From Bradyrhizobium sp. NAS80.1 (GTDB taxonomy: Bacteria > Pseudomonadota > Alphaproteobacteria > Rhizobiales > Xanthobacteraceae): a stretch of DNA of 64,000 bases. The first letter of the stretch is position 1; each line of letters starts with the position of its first letter. The notes beneath the pieces are model-generated. The model did not search any database. It worked only from the letters and a program-made list of their open reading frames with translations, and was not told the origin of the DNA. The translations under genes and the position numbers were made by a program. The DNA lies in the NCBI RefSeq assembly GCF_001908205.1, contig NZ_LGHL01000065.1, positions 1 to 64,000 on the forward strand. The letters run 5' to 3'. Shown here in pieces: positions 9,503-17,777 of the stretch.

Positions 9503-11290
9503 GTGTTCGCGCGGATCAGATATTTCGTCGATCGCAAGGGGACGAACCGCACCATGGTTCGGCTGCGGGCGCTCCTGCGCAGCAACGAGTTCTACTTGAT
9601 CCCGCTCGCGCTCGTGATCGGCACGCTGGCCGGCGCGGTCGTAACGCTGATGGCCGAGATCGCGCAGATTGCCCATGTGGTGATCTACGGCATTCCCGTC
9701 GACGTCCGCCTTTCCGCCAATGCGCGCGTGAATCCCTGGGCGGCGCTGAGCGCTCCTGCACTCGGCGGGCTGGCGCTCGGCATCATGGAATGGTCGCGGC
9801 GGCGGATGAAGATATCGAACGCGGTCGACCCGATCGAGGCCAACGCGCTGCGCGGCGGCAATCTGTCGATGCGCGACAGCGTCGTGGTGTCGAGCCAGAC
9901 GCTGATCTCGAACGGCTGTGGCGCCTCCGTCGGCCTCGAGGCCGGCTATACCCAGATCGGCTCCGGTATCGCCTCGCTGCTCGGCAAGTTCTTCAATCTT
10001 CGCCGCAACGATTTGCGTCTGATGGTCGGCTGCGGCGCTGCCGCGGCGATCGCGGCGGCGTTCGGCGCGCCGATCACTGGCGCCTTCTACGCCTGCGAGC
10101 TAATCGTCGGCGTCTACTCGGTCGGCAGCGCGGCGCCGATCCTGGCGGCCTCGCTAGCGGGTGCCCTGACCGCGCAATGGCTCGGTGGCGCGCCGTACTC
10201 GATCGAAATACCGAAGGTCAGCTCGGTCGGCGTCGAGCAATATCTGGCGTTGATCGGGCTCGCGCTTGTCACCAGCGGCGTCGGTATCGCCGTGATGCGC
10301 TCGTCATCGACGTTCGAGCGCCTGTTCGCCTGGCTGCCGGTCTGGTTCCGCCCCGTGGTCGGCGGCCTCATCGTCGGCGGTTTCGCCATTGTCACGCCGC
10401 AGGTGCTCGCGGCCGGCCACGGCGCCATGGTCCTCGATCTCTTTCACGACATGACGATCGGCTTCGTCGCGCTGATCATTGGCCTGAAGCTGACGGCCTG
10501 TCTGATCTCGCTCGCCTCGGGCTTCCGCGGCGGTCTGTTCTTCGCCTCGCTGTTCGTCGGCAGCCTGATCGGAAAATTCTTCGCTGGGGTTCTCCTGCTG
10601 ATCAGCCCGAACTTCGCGATCGATCCGCTGGTCGCGATGCTGACCGGCATGGCGACGCTCGGCGTTGCCGTCGTCGGCGGTCCCTTGACCATGTCGTTCC
10701 TCGTGCTCGAGATGACGCGCAACGTCGACGTCACCGCGGTGGTGCTGGCCGGCTGCATCGTCACCTCGATCTGCGTCCGCTTCATGTTCGGACACTCTTT
10801 CTCGACCTGGCGCCTGCATCTGCGCGGAGAGACCATACGGAGCGCCAACGACGTCGGTTGGCTGCGAAACCTGACCGTCGAGCGGCTGATGCGCTCTGAC
10901 GTCGGCAAGGTGCCCTCGACCACGACGATTGCTGCCGCGCGTCGCGAGTTCGCGCTGGGATCGCGGCCCGGAATCGTCATCGTCAACAATGCCGACGAGT
11001 ATGTCGGCCTCGTCATGCTGCCCGATCTGTTCTCGGGCGATCTCGATACCATCGCCGACGACATCCAGGTGATCGAGCTCGCGCGCCTGATCGACATCGT
11101 GCTGATCCCGGAAATGAACGTGAAGTCGGCGATGGCGGTGTTCGACGAGGCGGAGGCCGAGATGCTGGCGGTGGTCGATTCCACCGACAGCCGCAAAGTG
11201 GTCGGCTTCCTCACCGAGACCTTTGCTCGCCGCCGCTACGTCGAGGAGATCGACAAGGCCACGCGCGGCGTGCTCGGCGCGTTGTCTTAG
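9503..11290 (+). CDS. ClC family chloride channel/antiporter with CBS domains
   Basis: 595 residues: about ten membrane helices (residues 30-440) followed by a C-terminal pair of CBS domains (about 455-580, VERLMRSDVGKVPSTTT). The external-gate glutamate is kept in GASVGLEAGYTQ, and a second acidic residue lies in APITGAFYACEL, which favours proton-coupled exchange. The signature loops are divergent: SNAVDP replaces GSGIP, GLEAGY replaces GKEGP, and GGLFFASLF lacks the usual proline. Gene order with the aldolase suggests one operon. Ion preference is open. Confidence 0.9.
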   Translation: MFARIRYFVDRKGTNRTMVRLRALLRSNEFYLIPLALVIGTLAGAVVTLMAEIAQIAHVVIYGIPVDVRLSANARVNPWAALSAPALGGLALGIMEWSRRRMKISNAVDPIEANALRGGNLSMRDSVVVSSQTLISNGCGASVGLEAGYTQIGSGIASLLGKFFNLRRNDLRLMVGCGAAAAIAAAFGAPITGAFYACELIVGVYSVGSAAPILAASLAGALTAQWLGGAPYSIEIPKVSSVGVEQYLALIGLALVTSGVGIAVMRSSSTFERLFAWLPVWFRPVVGGLIVGGFAIVTPQVLAAGHGAMVLDLFHDMTIGFVALIIGLKLTACLISLASGFRGGLFFASLFVGSLIGKFFAGVLLLISPNFAIDPLVAMLTGMATLGVAVVGGPLTMSFLVLEMTRNVDVTAVVLAGCIVTSICVRFMFGHSFSTWRLHLRGETIRSANDVGWLRNLTVERLMRSDVGKVPSTTTIAAARREFALGSRPGIVIVNNADEYVGLVMLPDLFSGDLDTIADDIQVIELARLIDIVLIPEMNVKSAMAVFDEAEAEMLAVVDSTDSRKVVGFLTETFARRRYVEEIDKATRGVLGALS

Positions 11291-11475
11291 GGTTATTCGG
11301 GCTGATCGACCTCCCGCCGCGTCGGGAATGATCGTGCCGAGCATCGCGAGATCAGGACGGGGCGAGCCAATTCTTTGGTCCCGGCCAAATATTCAGCAAT
11401 GGCGTCCGCAGCGCCGATGGACTTGGCTCATGCAATCCGGTTGAATGGGGCGTATTGAGTTCCTAGGCGACAACG

Positions 11476-11754
11476 ATGTCGAGATATCCGCTGGTCCTTC
11501 GCCTGATCGCCTCGCCGGCGGCGGCGCAAGTCAAGCTGACTCCGAAGACCTCGGCGGCGCATCCGGACCCTTGTGCCCCGTTCGGGCACACCGCAGGCGG
11601 CAAGCTGGTCTACTCGATGAAATGCGAGAATCTGCCGACGTCGCCTCCGCCACCGCCGCAGGCTGAGCTGAAGGAGGCACCCGCGCCGGCCGCCGAGCCC
11701 GAGCCGGAGGTGCGGCGGAGCGGCATTTTCGGCTGGTCCTACGACCGCAGGTGA
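11476..11754 (+). CDS. Small secreted hypothetical protein
   Basis: 92 residues. The N-terminus is short and hydrophobic with an ASPAAAQ signal-peptidase-like site, then a cysteine-containing segment (DPCAPFGHTAGGKLVYSMKC), a proline/alanine/glutamate-rich stretch, and IFGWSYDRR at the end. The signal peptide looks shortened, so the annotated start may be wrong. Function unknown. Confidence 0.5.
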   Translation: MSRYPLVLRLIASPAAAQVKLTPKTSAAHPDPCAPFGHTAGGKLVYSMKCENLPTSPPPPPQAELKEAPAPAAEPEPEVRRSGIFGWSYDRR

Positions 11755-11844
11755 CGGGGCGCGCCACTTGCGCGATCCGGTCTGGAGTGCTCTTTGCTTG
11801 AAAGTTCCCCGTGAGGCCCATCGCCTCCGATCCAGAGAGATGAG

Positions 11845-12258
11845 ATGAGCAAACTCGTTATCCGCGCCGGCGACTACACCTTCGATGCCCGCTTCGAGGA
11901 GAAACTGGCACCCAAGACCGTCGCCGCATTTCGCAAGGCGATGCCGTTCGAAAGCCACATCATCCATGTGCGCTGGAGCGGCGAAGGCGTCTGGATGCCG
12001 CTCGGCGACCTCGATTTCGGCGTCGGCTACGAGAACCACACCAGCTATCCCGCGCCCGGTCAGATCATTCTCTATCCAGGCGGCATCAGCGAGACCGAAA
12101 TTCTGCTCGCCTATGGCGGCGTGCACTTTGCGAGCAAGATGGGCCAGCTCGCTGGCAATCACTTCATCACGCTGACCTCGGGGCTGGAGAATCTCGCGCC
12201 CCTCGGCAAGAGCGTGTTGTGGAAGGGCGCGCTGCCGATCCGCTTCGAGGAAGTCTGA
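11845..12258 (+). CDS. DUF3830 cyclophilin-like protein
   Basis: 137 residues. The whole length looks like the DUF3830 family: a start like LVIRAGDYTFDARFEEKLAPKT, then MPFESHIIHVRWSGEGVWMP, then the central HTSYPAPGQIILYPGGISE. The family has a cyclophilin-like beta-barrel and no assigned reaction. It is the first gene of a run with puuE and uraD-uraH; the puuE GTG follows its TGA without a gap, so the products are probably made together and a role in purine or allantoin metabolism is likely but unproven. Confidence 0.8.
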   Translation: MSKLVIRAGDYTFDARFEEKLAPKTVAAFRKAMPFESHIIHVRWSGEGVWMPLGDLDFGVGYENHTSYPAPGQIILYPGGISETEILLAYGGVHFASKMGQLAGNHFITLTSGLENLAPLGKSVLWKGALPIRFEEV

Positions 12259-13194
12259 GTGACCGACGCCCGCTACCCGCGCGATCTCCGCGGCTACGGC
12301 CGCAACCCGCTGCATCCGCAATGGCCTGGCAATGCGCGGATCGCGGTGCAGTTCGTCGTCAATTTCGAGGAGGGCGGCGAGAACAACATTTTGCATGGCG
12401 ACCTCGCCTCGGAAGCCTTTTTGTCCGACGTGCTGGGCGCGCAGCCCTGGCCGGGTCAGCGCCATGCCAATATCGAATCGATGTTCGAATATGGCTCGCG
12501 CGCGGGCTTCTGGCGGCTGTGGCGGATTTTCACCGCGCGCAACTGGCCGACGACCGTGTTCGGCGTCGCCACCGCGCTGAAGCGCAATCCGGAAATCGTC
12601 GCAGCGATGAAGGAGGCGGGCTGGGACATCGCGAGCCACAGCCTGAAATGGATCGAGCACAAGGACATGACCGAGGCGCAGGAGCGCGCCGAAATCGCCG
12701 AGTCGATCCGCGTCCACACCGAGGCGACCGGGTCGCGGCCGCTCGGCTGGTACACGGGGCGCTCCTCGATCAACACCAACCGTCTCCTGATGGAGGAGGG
12801 TGGCTTCCTCTATCTCTGCGACTCCTATGCCGACGATCTGCCCTATTGGATCAAGGGCGTGAGCGGCAAGCAGCTCGTCATTCCCTATACGCTTGATGCC
12901 AACGACATGCGCTTCATCAACCCGCAGGGGTTTGCCGAGGGCGAGCAGTTCTTCACCTATCTGAAGGACGCGTTCGACGTGCTCTACGCCGAGGGCGAGA
13001 GCGCGCCGAAGATGATGTCGGTCGGCCTGCACTGCCGCCTCGCCGGTCGGCCCGGCCGCGCCGCCGGGCTGATCCGCTTCCTCGACTATATCGGCAAGCA
13101 CGAGCGCGTCTGGGTGCCAACGCGATTGCAGATCGCGCAGCATTGGCACGACAAGCACGCGCATCTTGCCGCCGACGCATTCGAGATCGAGTGA
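12259..13194 (+). CDS. puuE: Allantoinase PuuE (polysaccharide-deacetylase fold)
   Basis: 311 residues starting with GTG. It has the PuuE pattern: YPRDLRGYGRNPLHPQWP at the N-terminus, then VQFVVNFEEGGENNILHGD, FEYGSRAGFWRLWRIF, and DIASHSLKWIEH, which carries metal- or substrate-binding residues of the NodB-like barrel. It hydrolyses allantoin to allantoate, in the cytoplasm, by a cofactor-independent or metal-assisted mechanism unlike classic amidohydrolase allantoinase. It lies between DUF3830 and the uraD-uraH fusion in one operon. Confidence 0.93.
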   Translation: MTDARYPRDLRGYGRNPLHPQWPGNARIAVQFVVNFEEGGENNILHGDLASEAFLSDVLGAQPWPGQRHANIESMFEYGSRAGFWRLWRIFTARNWPTTVFGVATALKRNPEIVAAMKEAGWDIASHSLKWIEHKDMTEAQERAEIAESIRVHTEATGSRPLGWYTGRSSINTNRLLMEEGGFLYLCDSYADDLPYWIKGVSGKQLVIPYTLDANDMRFINPQGFAEGEQFFTYLKDAFDVLYAEGESAPKMMSVGLHCRLAGRPGRAAGLIRFLDYIGKHERVWVPTRLQIAQHWHDKHAHLAADAFEIE

Positions 13195-13201
13195 GAGAGC
13201 A

Positions 13202-14089
13202 ATGTCGCAAATCTCGCTCACCGATCTCAATGCCGCCGATAAAGCCAGCTTCGTCGCAGTCCTCGCGAATGTCGTCGAATACTCGCCGTGGATCGCCGAG
13301 CAGCTCGCCGGGAAGCGGCCGTTCGCCGGCATCAATCAGTTGCACGCGTCGCTGATGGCTGCGATCCAGAGTGCCGAACCTGACGTGCAGCTGGCGCTGA
13401 TCCGGGCGCATCCCGATCTCGCCAACAAAACCCAGCGCGCGGCAGGCCTCACCGCGGAATCGACCGAAGAGCAGAACAGCGCCGGGCTCGATCGACTTTC
13501 GAGCGCCGAATACGCGGCCTTCGAGCGCGTCAACAACGCCTATCGCGACAAGTTTGGTTTCCCCTATATCGTCTGCGTGCGCCGTCACACCAAGGATTCT
13601 GTCCTGCGCGACTTCGAGATGCGGCTGCGCAATATTGCGAAGACCGAGATCCGGCGCGCGATCGAGGAGATCGGCCGCATCTCCGCGCTGCGGCTCGATC
13701 AGCTCGTCGTGGCCGACGACAGATTGAAAGTGCACGGCCGGCTCTCGACCCATGTGCTGGACAATCACGCCGGCAAGCCCGCGCCCGGCATTGCGGTCGA
13801 GCTGGTCGAGCTCGCAAATCTCGGCGAGAGCCGCGTCATCGCACGCGCCGTGACCAATGCGGACGGTCGCACCGACCAGCCGCTGATCGGCGGCCGGCCG
13901 TTGCCGATCGGCCGCTACGAGCTCAAATTCAGCGTCGGAAAATATTACGCCGAGCGCAGCGTGCCGATGTCCGACCCGCCATTCCTCGACGAAATTCCGC
14001 TGCGCTTTGCGATCAGCGAGCCGGAAAGCCACTATCACGTGCCGCTACTCGTCACGCCCTGGAGCTATTCGACCTATCGCGGGAGTTAG
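13202..14089 (+). CDS. Fused OHCU decarboxylase / 5-hydroxyisourate hydrolase
   Basis: 295 residues. Residues 1-165 match OHCU decarboxylase (UraD), with the catalytic-type His70 in LIRAHPDLANKTQRA and FGFPYIVCVR. Residues about 180-295 match the transthyretin-like 5-hydroxyisourate hydrolase (UraH), with KVHGRLSTHVLDNHAGKPA and the C-terminal signature YHVPLLVTPWSYSTYRGS. Together they convert 5-hydroxyisourate to S-allantoin, with the second enzyme of the path placed first in the chain. The start at 13202 is seven bases after puuE. Its stop overlaps the convergent xdh gene by four bases. Confidence 0.95.
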   Translation: MSQISLTDLNAADKASFVAVLANVVEYSPWIAEQLAGKRPFAGINQLHASLMAAIQSAEPDVQLALIRAHPDLANKTQRAAGLTAESTEEQNSAGLDRLSSAEYAAFERVNNAYRDKFGFPYIVCVRRHTKDSVLRDFEMRLRNIAKTEIRRAIEEIGRISALRLDQLVVADDRLKVHGRLSTHVLDNHAGKPAPGIAVELVELANLGESRVIARAVTNADGRTDQPLIGGRPLPIGRYELKFSVGKYYAERSVPMSDPPFLDEIPLRFAISEPESHYHVPLLVTPWSYSTYRGS

Positions 14090-16812
14090 TCACCGAACCT
14101 TTCGAGCAGCGCGGGAAACAGCCGGTCTGGCTTGAAAGGTGTCGCCGTGAAGCGGATGCCGGTGGCGTCCGCGATCGCGTTGCCGAGTGCGGCTGCGACC
14201 GGATTGTACGGGCTCTCGCTCATCGACTTCGCACCCAGCGGTCCGATCGTGTCGGATGTGTCGGCGAAGAAGACTTCCGTGCGAGGAACGTCGGCGAAGG
14301 ACGGCAGGTGGTAGTCGCGGAATTTGGCATTGGTGACGCGGCCGTTCGCATCGATCACCATCTCCTCATAGAGCGCGGCACCAAGCGCCTGCGCGACACC
14401 GCCTTCGACCTGGCCGCGGCATTGCATGGGATTGGCGACGACGCCTGCGTCCGCCGCCTGCACGCTCCTCAGAATTTTGAGCTCGCCGGTGCCCGTGTTC
14501 ACGGCAACGCGAAAGCCTTGGACATTGAAGCCGACCGAGCGCGGCGTGCCCCCGGAGTTGCCGCCGGCCGCGAACGGTTGTCCGCGTTCGCGCGCGAGCT
14601 TCGCAAGTTCCACGAAGGACATCCGCCGCACGCCGCAGACGACGGCCTCGCCTTCGAGCATGCAGCTCGTGGCGTCGCATAACCAGGCGCCGGCAGCGAC
14701 GGCCTTTAGCTCGATTGCAAGCTGCATGGCCGCCGCATGTGTCGCTTTGCCGGCAACGAAGGTGCCGGCGCTGCCATAGGCGCCGGTGTCGTGGCCGCCA
14801 TGGGCAGTGTCGGACTGAAGCAGGCGGATCTTGTCCACGGTGGTCGCGAGCATGGTCGCTGCGATCTGCCGGTGCACGGTGCTGGTGCCGTTACCGAACT
14901 CCGCGGTGCCGACGGTGAGGTCGAACCCGCCATCCTCGCGCAGCGCGATCGTCGCGTCGGCGATATGGCCGGCGGGCGGCGCCGTGTCGATCATGGTCAG
15001 TGCGATGCCGTCACCGATCAGCCATTCCGGCGACAGGTCCGGCTGCGGGCCGTCAGCCTGCATCGCACGCTCGACGAGGTCGAGGCACTGATCGAGGCCG
15101 TAGGAGCCATAGAGCACATCGTGAAATTCGGACGGGGGCGGCGACAGCATGGGATCGCCGGGCCTGACGATGTTGCGCCGGCGCATGTCGTAAGGGCTGA
15201 GGCCGAGCTGCTTTGCCAGCTCGTCGATCGCGGCCTCCACCGCGATCAACGCCTGCGGCAGCCCGTAGCCGCGAAATGCGCCTGATGGCACCGTGTTGGT
15301 GTAGACGGCAGCGCCGTCGACCTTCTTGTTCGGGCAGTTGTAGACGCTGATGCTCTCCGCCAGCGCGTGAAACATCACCGGGCCGGCGTGATTGCCGTAA
15401 GCCCCAGTGTTGGAGAGCACGTCGAGCTGAAGCGCGGTGAGCTTGCCCTCGGCATCGGCGCCAGCCTTGATGTGGACGCGCATCGGGTGCCGCGTCGAGG
15501 TTGCGATAAACTGCTCCTCGCGGGTGAGCTCCAGCTTCACCGGCCGTCCGGTCTTGATCGCGGCGAGGGCCAGAATGTCCTCGACGAACATCTCCTGCTT
15601 GCCGCCGAACCCGCCGCCGACGCGCTCGCAGAACACGCGGACCTTGTCCATCGGTAGCTTGAAGATGTCCGACAGTGCGCGCCGGGTCAGGAACGGGACC
15701 TGCGTCGAGGTGCGGACGTTGAGCACGCCGGCGGCGTCGAGCCAGGCGAGGCCGCCATGGGTCTCGAGCGCCGCATGCTGCACACGATGACTGTGGAAGG
15801 TGCCCTCGAAGGTCACGGCGGATGTAGCGAGCGCGGCCGCCACGTTGCCGAACTCGCCGTGCGTCTCCGCAGCGAGGTTACGCTGGGCATCGGCGATGCG
15901 GTTCGAGGCGGTGCGGTCGGGATGAATGATGGGAGCGCCCGGCGCCATCGTCTGCTCCGGATCGATCAGGGCAGGCAAAATCTCGTAACTGACCTTCAGC
16001 CGGCGGCACGCTTCCTCGGCGGCGGCTTCGCTTTCGGCGACGACAGCGGCGACCTTCTGTCCGATGAAACGGACGACGTCGTCGAGGATGCGGGTGTCCT
16101 CGGGGTCCATCCAGTCCTTCTCATGCCGCGCGGTCGAGATCAGGACCGATGGCGCATCCTCATGCGTCAGCACTGCGTGCACGCCGGGGACGCTCAGCGC
16201 TTCCGACTTGTCGATCGCGACGATCTTCGCGTGGGCGTGAGGTGAACGCAGCAGCTTGATATGCAGCAGGTCGTCAATCTGCGTGTCGAAGGTATAGCGC
16301 GCCTTGCCGCGCACGATTTCGGGGCCCGCGTGGGCCGGCAGGCTGCGGCCGAATGCGGCGCCGGCCTCGACGCTTTCCTCGACATTGGTCTTGCCGAGAA
16401 GTGCGTCCTCGATCGAGCGATAGCCGGTGCAGCGACAGATGTTGCCCTTCAACGCAGAGCCGAGCTCGGTGAGCTGCGCCTGGTTCAGCGAGGCGCAGGT
16501 CAGGATCATGCCGGCGGTGCAGAAGCCGCATTGAAAGCCTTGCGCATCGAGGAAGGCCTGCTGCATCGGATGCGCGCCGCTGTCTCCGCCAAGCCCCTCG
16601 ATCGTAGTAACGGCGCGGCCTTCGGCGCGGAACGCCGGGATCAGGCAGCTATGCACCGGCTCACCGTCCAGCAGCACGGTGCAGGCGCCGCAATCGCCGG
16701 CATCGCAGCCTTTCTTCACGCCGAAATGACCGAGTTCGCGCAGGAACGTGCGCAGGCACTGACCGGCGCGGGGCTCTTGCGAAAACGGCTTGCCGTTGAC
16801 CTCGAAACTCAT
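14086..16812 (-). CDS. Xanthine dehydrogenase-type fused FeS-molybdopterin subunit
   Basis: 908 residues. Residues 1-160 hold both [2Fe-2S] sites: Cys36/41/44/56 (plant-ferredoxin type) and Cys95/98/126/128 (CGFC...CRCTGY). Residues about 160-908 are the molybdenum hydroxylase: RGKARYTFD, RVGGGFGGKQEMF, AFRGYGLPQ, and the catalytic glutamate region GAKSMSESPYNPV near the end. It would hydroxylate hypoxanthine/xanthine or a related heterocycle. The FAD domain is on a separate gene just upstream (four-base ATGA overlap). Fusing FeS to the Mo chain, instead of FeS with FAD (XdhA), is uncommon. Neighbouring urate and allantoin genes favour a purine substrate. Confidence 0.9.
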   Translation of the reverse strand: MSFEVNGKPFSQEPRAGQCLRTFLRELGHFGVKKGCDAGDCGACTVLLDGEPVHSCLIPAFRAEGRAVTTIEGLGGDSGAHPMQQAFLDAQGFQCGFCTAGMILTCASLNQAQLTELGSALKGNICRCTGYRSIEDALLGKTNVEESVEAGAAFGRSLPAHAGPEIVRGKARYTFDTQIDDLLHIKLLRSPHAHAKIVAIDKSEALSVPGVHAVLTHEDAPSVLISTARHEKDWMDPEDTRILDDVVRFIGQKVAAVVAESEAAAEEACRRLKVSYEILPALIDPEQTMAPGAPIIHPDRTASNRIADAQRNLAAETHGEFGNVAAALATSAVTFEGTFHSHRVQHAALETHGGLAWLDAAGVLNVRTSTQVPFLTRRALSDIFKLPMDKVRVFCERVGGGFGGKQEMFVEDILALAAIKTGRPVKLELTREEQFIATSTRHPMRVHIKAGADAEGKLTALQLDVLSNTGAYGNHAGPVMFHALAESISVYNCPNKKVDGAAVYTNTVPSGAFRGYGLPQALIAVEAAIDELAKQLGLSPYDMRRRNIVRPGDPMLSPPPSEFHDVLYGSYGLDQCLDLVERAMQADGPQPDLSPEWLIGDGIALTMIDTAPPAGHIADATIALREDGGFDLTVGTAEFGNGTSTVHRQIAATMLATTVDKIRLLQSDTAHGGHDTGAYGSAGTFVAGKATHAAAMQLAIELKAVAAGAWLCDATSCMLEGEAVVCGVRRMSFVELAKLARERGQPFAAGGNSGGTPRSVGFNVQGFRVAVNTGTGELKILRSVQAADAGVVANPMQCRGQVEGGVAQALGAALYEEMVIDANGRVTNAKFRDYHLPSFADVPRTEVFFADTSDTIGPLGAKSMSESPYNPVAAALGNAIADATGIRFTATPFKPDRLFPALLERFGD

Positions 16813-17636
16813 GACGGCGTCGCCCCCAGGAGTTCGCCGCGAATCTCTTCGGCGAGCCGTAGCGTCATGTGCTTGCGCCAGAGCGGCTTGCCGTGGAGGT
16901 CGGTGTGGTACAGATCATCCGGGATCTGCTCTGCGATCGCGTCGCGAAGCGCGCTCGCGTCCGCTGGCTTGGCAAAGGACAGCTGGATCGGCCGCACCGT
17001 CGATGCGGTCACCGTCAGCGTCAGCGTGCCATCGGAATCCAGGCTGCCGGTCAGGAGCGCCGCCGAGCGGCCGACCGGTGCCAGCGAGATCTGGCGAAAG
17101 GCCGTGCGGCGCTTCAGCGCGGCAAGTGGGATATCGATCTGTCGGAGCAAGTCTCCCGGCGTCAGGCGGTTGCGCTGGTTGCCGGTGACGAAGTCGACGA
17201 CGGGTATCTTCTGTTCGCCGCCGCCGGCCTTCCAGATGATGCAGACGCCATCGAGCGCGGTGGTGAGTGAGATCATCGGTCCGGCCGGCAGCGACATGCA
17301 GAGATTGCCGCCGATCGTCGCCGTCTTCCAGATCTTGAATGAGGCGAGGAAGGCGCGGCAGCACTGGCCGATCAGCGGTGCTGCGAGCCAGTCGGGCGGG
17401 CAGGCAAGTCCATCGAGCTGAGCGACGGTGCAGGTGGCGGCGATGGAGAGATGGCTGTCCGTGACTGTCAGCGCCGGCCATTTCAGATCGGTGAGATCAA
17501 TCAATCGCCTCAAGTTGACCTGCGGCTCCGAGAACAGCCAGGTGCCGCCCGCGAGCCAAGCATCACCTGCCGTCCAAACAGGCAGCTGCGCGCGCGTTTG
17601 CGGATGGGCTATGGCTGTGATGGTATTCAAGTCCAT
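16809..17636 (-). CDS. Molybdenum hydroxylase FAD-binding subunit
   Basis: 275 residues of the CoxM/XdhB-like FAD domain. WLAGGTWLFSEP near residue 24 is the first FAD contact, and KIWKTATIGGNLCMSLPAG near 98 is the TIGGN-type motif. Residues about 165-270 form the C-terminal CO-dehydrogenase-flavoprotein-like domain. It passes electrons from the FeS centres of the fused partner to NAD or another acceptor. The start at 17636 excludes a non-family upstream extension. Its stop overlaps the partner's ATG. Confidence 0.9.
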   Translation of the reverse strand: MDLNTITAIAHPQTRAQLPVWTAGDAWLAGGTWLFSEPQVNLRRLIDLTDLKWPALTVTDSHLSIAATCTVAQLDGLACPPDWLAAPLIGQCCRAFLASFKIWKTATIGGNLCMSLPAGPMISLTTALDGVCIIWKAGGGEQKIPVVDFVTGNQRNRLTPGDLLRQIDIPLAALKRRTAFRQISLAPVGRSAALLTGSLDSDGTLTLTVTASTVRPIQLSFAKPADASALRDAIAEQIPDDLYHTDLHGKPLWRKHMTLRLAEEIRGELLGATPS

Positions 17637-17777
17637 GGCTGCGCCAACGCTTCCGCCGGGTGAATCGTACGGGAGAGTCTTGCAAGACCGGAGCCAAGTC
17701 GCAACAACAAGTCGCAGCAGGAAAGCGTTCGGGCTAGCGGCTGGCCTGCCGTCAGCGGATGTGAGGAGAAGCAGGAT

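Noticed and set aside
11428-13335. A 635-codon open frame on the minus strand across puuE
   Set aside because: It is antisense to DUF3830, PuuE and the start of the uraD-uraH fusion, which are clear families; the opposite frame has low-complexity composition.
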